This document shows positions 57,467 through 64,000 of a stretch of 64,000 nucleotides of DNA, piece after piece. The notes beneath the pieces were generated by a model. The model was given only the letters and a program-made list of their open reading frames with translations. It did not search any database and was not told where the DNA came from. Both the position numbers and the translations under genes were made by a program. The stretch comes from Antedon mediterranea (taxonomy: Eukaryota > Echinodermata > Crinoidea > Comatulida > Antedonidae), in NCBI RefSeq assembly GCF_964355755.1, contig NC_092674.1, positions 3,043,001 through 3,107,000 of the forward strand. The letters run 5' to 3'. Positions within the stretch are counted from its first letter, which is position 1. The number at the start of each line of letters is the position of its first letter.

Positions 57467-58034
57467 TCCCTAACACAGTAGGCCTACCTAATAATAACAT
57501 GCCTTTTTAACATGCTAGTTTTTGATGTTCTGTATTGTTCCTTGTAGTTTGTACTGTAGGTTACATAACAGAACAATTGTATTGTCTTCCCATTAATATA
57601 GACACCCTTCTCTACATAAAACATAATACACCACACCCCTATCATAATAATGGTATAGTCCAGATAAGTCGAGGTGGCCGAAAAAGGCACCTGATCCCTC
57701 TAAATCATAAATTGTTCATTCAAAAAATGAAAAAAAAAAACATGAATTAAACATATTACTATAGGCCTATTAAAACCCGTAACACAAGCAGGATTAAAGT
57801 TCAGTAACATAGAATTGACTTTTATCAATCTGAGCATCTTGATAACAGATGAGTATAGTTTACTTTTTCACAGAACTTTGTTGACAGTCCAAATGAATAT
57901 AAACAGTAAATATCAATCAACAATATTAAAACGACATGGACCTATTATGACCCAGGCCAGCAACGTTGATGTTAGTTAGCCGTTGTTAATTATGACTATT
58001 ACCTATTGTAATTATACTGTAGATAAAACTCACG

Positions 58035-61000
58035 ATGTATAAAGGCGAGAGTTATCCGGTAAGTCAGTTAGGTCGAGAATTGAGGAAACGAAGGAATTAG
58101 CTGCACATAGAATCGGCCATGCAACGATTTATCATTATTCATAATATCATAATGCATAATCACTATCATCATCATCATAATCACAGCATGCCTACCACTT
58201 TATAATCAAAGCATGCCTAAACCGTAACCTCCTTCATCATAATCTGCGCCCATTAATCGGTATCATGAGTATTACTAGTTGCAATCATAACTCATCATCA
58301 TTCATTATATCAAACGCCTTTTCCCCTTCCATATTAGTTATCTTCCTCAAAATCATTCAAATATTATCCTTTCTTTTTATAAATTCATATTTATCATAAT
58401 TAGGCCTACTGTATTTTTATAGATTCTGGGATTTAAAGACAGACGTAATTCAAAATCCACTCCACACATTGCCGCCGGAAATGAGATTGAATCCTATTTA
58501 TTCGCTGCCAACCCGGCTGCCAACAGACGTCTATCTGCCAGTGAACCAAGAACACTATCGAATCTTTCCGACATTGAATATAGTCAAGAATTGACATTCG
58601 GAGAAGATGAAAGCAGTATTGCAAGATTTAGCAAAGTAAGCTAACAGTTTATTGTTCCCTATTTTGTCTACGCAACGGAAATTTACCAATCACATTTGCG
58701 ATAACTCGGATCGCGTCGTGATTGGTCAAATTACATGCGTTGTGCTTAGTACGTAATTCACTTCTCTAAAAGTAACTTTACCAATCACGACGCGATGGAC
58801 CTTCTCAACTGTTGCTTGCGGATTGGTCACACTTCATGTGTTGCGCTTACGTCGTGTGTCGTCAAAGTGGAAACCAAGCTTGTTTTTAAAAAAACATTTA
58901 ATATTGTTTGCCGTTTCTTTTCTAATTGTGGCCAGAGTTTTTTTTTTTTAGGACGAACTCTCATCGGATTCGTATTCGGAGCAAGTTCACAATGGGGAAG
59001 AATTACAAGCCTGTAAAAAAGCTGTAGTTAAACCATATCAAACATTACTAACCCTTGTAAGTATTACAGTTTACGATACCACATACTTCAACTTATTTTC
59101 CAAATCGCACGAGATTAAATTATAAAGTAAATATTTAAAATGAAGCAAAACGGAGAGGAAAACCAAAAGAGCAATGCTCGTTCGTGTGGCTACCTTACCA
59201 CAACGGAATATGTGGTTCCTTATGTCACTCGAGTTAAAGGTAATTGTAATATAGAATAATATTTGGGTCATTTGGGTCTTGGTTTCAATAATCAATAATC
59301 TATCATTGTAACCTGATTGATAGTTGACTGGATTACGTGTTCCCGAGTCCATGTTGAACTTTGGGATGGATATCTGTCTGACCGGTCACAATAAACAATT
59401 CCATCTTTTTATTAAGGTTCTACCAATAAGGCATTAAGCTCTGTCTACACTATCAAACTAGTTTGACAAAAAAGTGTGATGTACCCAAATATGGTACAGT
59501 GATATGCCCAAATATGGTAGTGATATGACATCATCATGTCCACATATGGGCACATTTTGTCACATGAAGTTTGATAGTGTAGACATAGCTTTAGATTGAT
59601 TGACCAAATTTATCAGTATACCTAAATCTAACTAATTCATTTACTTTCACTGAACATTATAATATTGTCATACTAATAACAAGAACACATGTACATGTTG
59701 TTCAAATAAAACTCAAACAAAGCAATCAAGCTACTAGCATGATGATTGCATGATGGATCTTACTGAGAAAATATTTAAATTTAAAATCGTATTATAAACT
59801 TACTCCATGTTCTGTTTTTCTATTTTAAAGCTTGGTTGGCGACCGATATTTAATGAAATACCTTTTCAAAGAAAACAAGCGAAATGCACGTCTTTTATCA
59901 ACTTTCTTTATCCTGTTTTAGTCTTCTCCCTGATGGTGCTCAGCTTTATTCTGCAGTTTGCATCGTGTTTTCGTGTAAATGTTAATATTCCTCAAAAGGT
60001 AAAGCTCTGTCCACACTATCAAACTAGTTTGAGAAATATAGTGGTATGCCGTCATCGTATAGGCACATCACATTTGTATGTCTCATACAGTTTGATATAA
60101 GCATGCATGACAGAGAATGTAATGTCAAGTTCGCTTATTTATATATCTAATAATATTATCAAATTGGAGTTTCCCTGCACTCGATTATCTAGAAAAGTGT
60201 TAACAATAAAATCTTATTCTATTAAGAAAAATGCATCTTGTGCTGGCCACAAACTATTGGACTGCCAAGGATCTATGTTCAGTCAATACCTCATCCCGGA
60301 CATACTCTATTTGTCAGCATACGTGTATGCATATTACATCTACAGAGTGTGGGACAAAGACCAGCTTCAGACTCTCATTGAACGGGTTAGTCAATCGATC
60401 ACACAATCTTTCTTTCTTTCTTTCTTTCGTTATTTCTTTCTTTCTTTCTCTCTTTTATCTTTTTTTCTTCCTTTCTTTTGTCAAACCAGTTTGATAGTGT
60501 GCACCGAGTTTTCGAATAACTACAATACATTTACTATAATAACATTTCTTCAATCAGGTCTTCCTGAAGACTGGTTCCAGTAGCATCTCTTCGCAGCTAT
60601 TGGCAAAAAGACTTAAAGCATTTGTCGGCCTAGGATTCGTCTGGATTGTCTGCACTATCAGTGTACAGGTCTTACACGTGGTCGCTGAAGAACAGATGTA
60701 TTTTACTTTTCTTCATGTCAGGTAGGCCTAAAATTAGGAACGTGGGTTAGAAGAGGAGGGTGGATGTGGGAATAATGGTGATGGATATCGACTAAAATGG
60801 TAAATAAATATGATATGTGAAGAGACTATAATCTATATAGTTAGTTTGCTATTCAAAAAGATTCTAGAGAAGAAAGATTGGAATCACTGTCAGCAGACAA
60901 GAACCTGCAATGCTGTTTATTGTCTCTAGACATAATACCGCAATGGTATTCTGTCTCTAAAATAACACCAATTTAATTTCCAGAACTAATGCTCAGTACT

Positions 61001-63162
61001 ATACGCTTGTGGTCTTAATGCTAATCGGATGCGTAATTCTCGATATTGTCTACGTCACCGCAATAATTGATTACGTCACACAATGTCAACTGTTAATTTT
61101 TTTACTACGTTGTTTGTGTGAACGCGTGAGACAAAGAACAGTTGACATCGATGAAGCTATTAAAGTAAGTTTTTTTAAATGTTTTTTTGTAAATGCGACT
61201 TGTGAATTGAATGATAATAATAATATTAATAATTATCGTTATTATATGAATAATAGCGTAATAATAATTATGAATATGGATTACCACCTATCTGATGGGA
61301 CAGTGATTAATTTACTATTGGTAATCCTTGGCCACATTGCATAAAGACATAAAATAAATAAATAAAATAAATGTTTGAAATACATAAACATTATAACCAA
61401 TGTACCCACCGTTTGAAACTAAATCCACAGGATATCCAAGAGGCAGAGACGCTGTCCCGATTGGTCAATAGTCGCATTGCGTCATGCATATCATTACTTT
61501 TATTCAACATGGGCTTAACTGCTGTGTTAGGTATGCTAACTTCACTTGTATCTAATGAGTAGGATAGTAATGATTAATATGTATAATGACAATAAAGTGA
61601 AACAATCCATAACCCAGCAGCATAATTATTGCGTTATCATTTTTCATTGGTCGTCAGATTGTGTAGCATTTGCTGATGGTCGACTATTAGATTTTACCAA
61701 CATTATGTACGTTGCCAGTCTTTGTGGTTTTGCCGTCTGGCTCTGTATAGCTGTTACACCGTTCATGCAGGTATTTTTACATTATAACGAAATAGAATAT
61801 TTCTCACTCCTAAGGACGATCAAAACACATTGATTGAAACATCGGGAAACTCAACAGTTCATTTCATAATTAAATATACGTGGTGTACCGCAAACTTTTT
61901 ATCAACAGAACATTTCTCATTATCAATCGATGTGTAGCAACAAACACACACGTGATGCAATAAATGTCCCTTTTCTTTTAAAAGTGTAAAGGTCTGTCTA
62001 CACATCAAACTTGATGTTACAATATTATGATGTGCCCATAATGAAGATACGATGACGTATCACTGCCATATTTGGGCACATCACACATTTTTGACAGTGT
62101 AGACAGAGCAGTATGATGTCTGTACTCTGTGCGTCGTATACTCTGTAATCACTGTCGATAGAGATTGATCCAAGGGTGTATGGTACGTGGATTCCACCGG
62201 GTGCACCCTCCCACTGATTCAGAGTTTCTAAGTGTTTCCAACAACACTTGCTATAGTTGCTCACAATAATAAACTATTTATACTTTAATTTGTCATTGTT
62301 TACAACTCTTCAACTCTGTATATTTGATGAACACTTAAGCTTAGTTTCCACTAGAACGCAACGCAAGGACGTAAGCCGCAACGCAAGCGAATTGACCAAT
62401 CCAAGCGATGGATTATTCGAACCGTTCCTTGTGATTGGTCAATTCGCTTGCGTTGCGGTTTACGTCCTTGCGTTGCGTTCTAGTGGGATCCAAGCTTTAG
62501 ATATACCATACGTTATTCTTTGTCATCCAGGCTGCTCGTCTTAACTCGGCTTGTCGGACAGTGACTACATTGGGGCACGAGATACGTTCGAGACCGTTCG
62601 GCTTCCAAGACGTACGTACTAACGTGCTGGATTCATTTATATTGTATACGTCTACTATTACGTTTAAGGTAAGGTGCAAACAATCTTTAAAAATAATAAC
62701 ATCTTGACAATTTTTACAAACATCCAAGTGTGGTAATACCAAGCTATACCGCAGATTTAGTAAATGTCGGTAACAGAATGTACCAGTTTAGTAAACTACA
62801 GGACAACAGGATGCTGAGCTCTGATCAAATCAGATCAAATGGCTGCGACGCGATCAGTCCCCACGCTCAACAAACACCACGCGCCGTGATTATGTACCAT
62901 GAGAACTGTTGGTATTTGTCGCAGCCAGACATAAGATCAAAGCTTTTAGATGGCGAGCTCAGTGTCCTGTTGTTAGATTGCCTTGATAATACTGCAGTTT
63001 ATATTATCTTATTGGAGAATATTAAATATATTGTTTGTTTATTTGCAGGCCAAGTTGTTTCGTACCACCGTCAACACATCGTTTCTATGCATTTCGTTTA
63101 CTCTGATATCATTTACACTTCTGTTCCTCTTTCAAATGGAGTTTCTCTACGTTTCGAATTGA
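58035..63162 (+). CDS. Gustatory-receptor-like (Grl) 7TM protein, 492 aa
   Basis: Eleven exons: 58035-58058, 58423-58635, 58952-59056, 59831-59998, 60227-60385, 60558-60721, 60984-61164, 61431-61530, 61658-61770, 62531-62668 and 63049-63162, in frame to 492 aa. The first exon (MYKGESYP, GTAAGT donor) is the least certain. A soluble N-terminus of about 130 residues precedes seven hydrophobic segments near 135-158, 190-210, 244-266, 284-306, 353-371, 384-404 and 464-487. TM7 sits alone in the last exon and contains SFTLLFLFQMEF, resembling the TYhhhhhQF signature of the insect chemoreceptor superfamily. The two final introns are phase 0, which that superfamily commonly shows near its C-terminus. 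Grl genes are known in non-insect animals including sea urchins; their ligands are mostly unknown. Exon 4's donor is formed with a MITE. A possible AATAAA lies at 63546. The gene model is strong; the family call is moderate. Confidence 0.72.
58660..58883. mobile_element. MITE family B, old copy
   Basis: Left end lost; CACGACGCGAT inner arms and GTGGAAACCAAGCTTG remain. Intron 2 of the Grl gene. Confidence 0.55.
59435..59593. mobile_element. MITE family A copy
   Basis: Near-consensus, in intron 3 of the Grl gene. Confidence 0.87.
60000..60117. mobile_element. MITE family A copy abutting a splice donor
   Basis: The exon ends CAAAAG at 59998 and the intron starts GTAAAGCTCTG. The TA at donor positions +2/+3 is the target site; the MITE supplies the following AAG. 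The right end is degraded near GACAGAGAATG. Confidence 0.8.
60480..60515. mobile_element. MITE family A end fragment
   Basis: GTCAAACCAGTTTGATAGTG, then GCACCGAGTTTT, directly after a (CTTT)n tract. Intron 5 of the Grl gene. Confidence 0.6.
61988..62110. mobile_element. MITE family A copy
   Basis: AGGTCTGTCTACACATC to GTGTAGACAGAGC, in intron 9 of the Grl gene. Confidence 0.78.
62335..62500. mobile_element. MITE family B, young copy
   Basis: Arms CTAGAACGCAACGCAAGGAC and its mirror are almost perfect, which suggests a recent insertion. Intron 9 of the Grl gene. Confidence 0.88.
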
Positions 63163-64000
63163 AAATGAATGACGCTGATGCAACACGGACGAACGTTATT
63201 GTAAAACTAGCTCACGGATTGGTTATTTTCAGTACGCACAACAGTTTGGCTTTGGCTTGCGGAAAACGCGCGCGTACGAATAACAATTAGACACTGTGCG
63301 CCGATTCCATGATACAGTATACAGAGAAAAAGTGTAAGATTACGACACTGTTCTACATTGACTTTTTAATGCCAGAGAGATGATTACAACACTTTTGTTA
63401 ATCGATCTCTAGTTCTAGATAATGTCCGAACGATTATAAAATCGAACACTGGGTTTGGAATTGATGGTGGTTAAAATTTGCCATCATATACTCCACGGAT
63501 ATGCAAGCTTAGGACTCCTTGTCCTAATATGGTAATGTGATGATGAATAAAGAGATATTATGAAGGAAAGGATGATTACGAGGTATAGTGTTAAATAAAT
63601 ACAAAACAAAATCTATAATTCTCCCGTGTTATTTACATCAATTACAACGTATATCGTATGTAGTCTTTTTTCACTTGGCTTAAACAATTGCAGTAGGCCT
63701 AAATTAAAATAATACGTAACTCAACGTTTCTGCTTCGTTTGCGGTTTTTCCCCAAAAAAATGTATTATTAGAGCATTGGCTTATGCTCTGTCTACACTAT
63801 CAAACTAGTTTTACAAAAAAAAAGTGTAATGTGCCAAAATATGGTAGTATTCATCATCATTTGTTTGTCACATAAAGTTTGATAGTGTAGACAGAGCTTA
63901 ACCATATATTTTTATCGAACAACTAACCTTGATCAATAATGCATGTAATCAATAGCTAATAATATTCAATCAGTCAATAATTATATTTTTAGCCACACGA
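63163..64000. other. Sequence downstream of the Grl gene
   Basis: A possible AATAAA at 63546, a MITE A, and otherwise nothing recognised. Confidence 0.55.
63783..63900. mobile_element. MITE family A copy
   Basis: ATGCTCTGTCTACACTATC to GTGTAGACAGAGCTTA, downstream of the Grl gene. Confidence 0.85.

Larger units (their letters stand above)
55021..57697. mobile_element. 2.7-kb TIR element with 9-bp target duplication (Mutator-like?)
   Basis: Both ends begin GGATCAGGTGCC and form inverted repeats of about 51 bp with a few mismatches, through TCGGCCACCTCGACTT to CTATACCATTAT. The element is flanked by direct repeats CTCTAAATC at 55012-55020 and 57698-57706. Long TIRs plus a 9-bp duplication fit Mutator-like elements. 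No transposase was recognised, so it is probably non-autonomous. LINE-derived pieces lie inside it on the minus strand. Confidence 0.8.

Noticed and set aside
60107-60583. 158-codon frame
   Set aside because: It reads through Grl exon 5 in a shifted frame and into a CTTT microsatellite.
62730-63290. 186-codon plus-strand frame
   Set aside because: It crosses an intron and the last Grl exon in another frame; the spliced Grl reading has TM7 and correct splice sites.

Overview
The window is animal nuclear DNA: AT-rich, with introns carrying GT..AG splice sites, many transposable elements, and genes whose reconstructed proteins match metazoan families. CUL3, GPR180 and XRRA1 orthologues, a gustatory-receptor-like 7TM gene, a TRIM-NHL gene without coding introns, a 5S-tRNA composite SINE and frequent 'aggccta' runs fit an invertebrate deuterostome, probably an echinoderm. 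The species cannot be fixed from the sequence, and this placement is inference. All exon models were built by hand from splice signals, reading frame and recalled family sequence. No alignment or search was run.

Layout. (1) 87-7478, minus: XRRA1 homologue, 9 exons, running off the left edge. (2) 10290-12226, plus: 325-aa coiled-coil protein, possibly C6orf163-like, divergent from XRRA1. (3) 16121-32195, minus: complete CUL3 (17 exons, 755 aa) with an AT-AC U12-type intron just before the neddylation region. (4) 33329-40597, plus: Ulp1/SENP-type SUMO protease (433 aa) with an apparent ubiquitin-like N-terminus and a SUMO-interacting motif, divergent from CUL3. (5) 42619-44856, minus: TRIM-NHL protein, single coding exon, 745 aa. 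(6) 50395-54718, minus: GPR180 homologue, 9 exons, 439 aa. (7) 58035-63162, plus: 492-aa 7TM protein resembling gustatory-receptor-like (Grl) receptors, 11 exons.

Repeats fill most introns and spacers. About 27 copies of a Tc1/mariner-like MITE (family A, TA target duplications, AAGCTCTGTCTACAC ends) occur; one abuts a splice donor and another begins a few bases past one. A second MITE (family B, AAGCTTGGTTCCCACTAG ends) has about ten copies. There are two related hAT-like elements (one nested inside a MITE inside the U12 intron), a 2.7-kb element with 9-bp target duplications and long inverted repeats, several LINE remnants, a 5S-tRNA SINE, tRNA-like heads, minisatellites and a 373-bp palindrome.

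The genes are not an operon and no shared pathway is evident. CUL3 (NEDD8-activated ubiquitin ligase) and the SENP-like protease (SUMO removal) both act in ubiquitin-family signalling and are arranged head to head 1.1 kb apart, so a shared promoter is possible. The TRIM-NHL protein is a likely RING E3.
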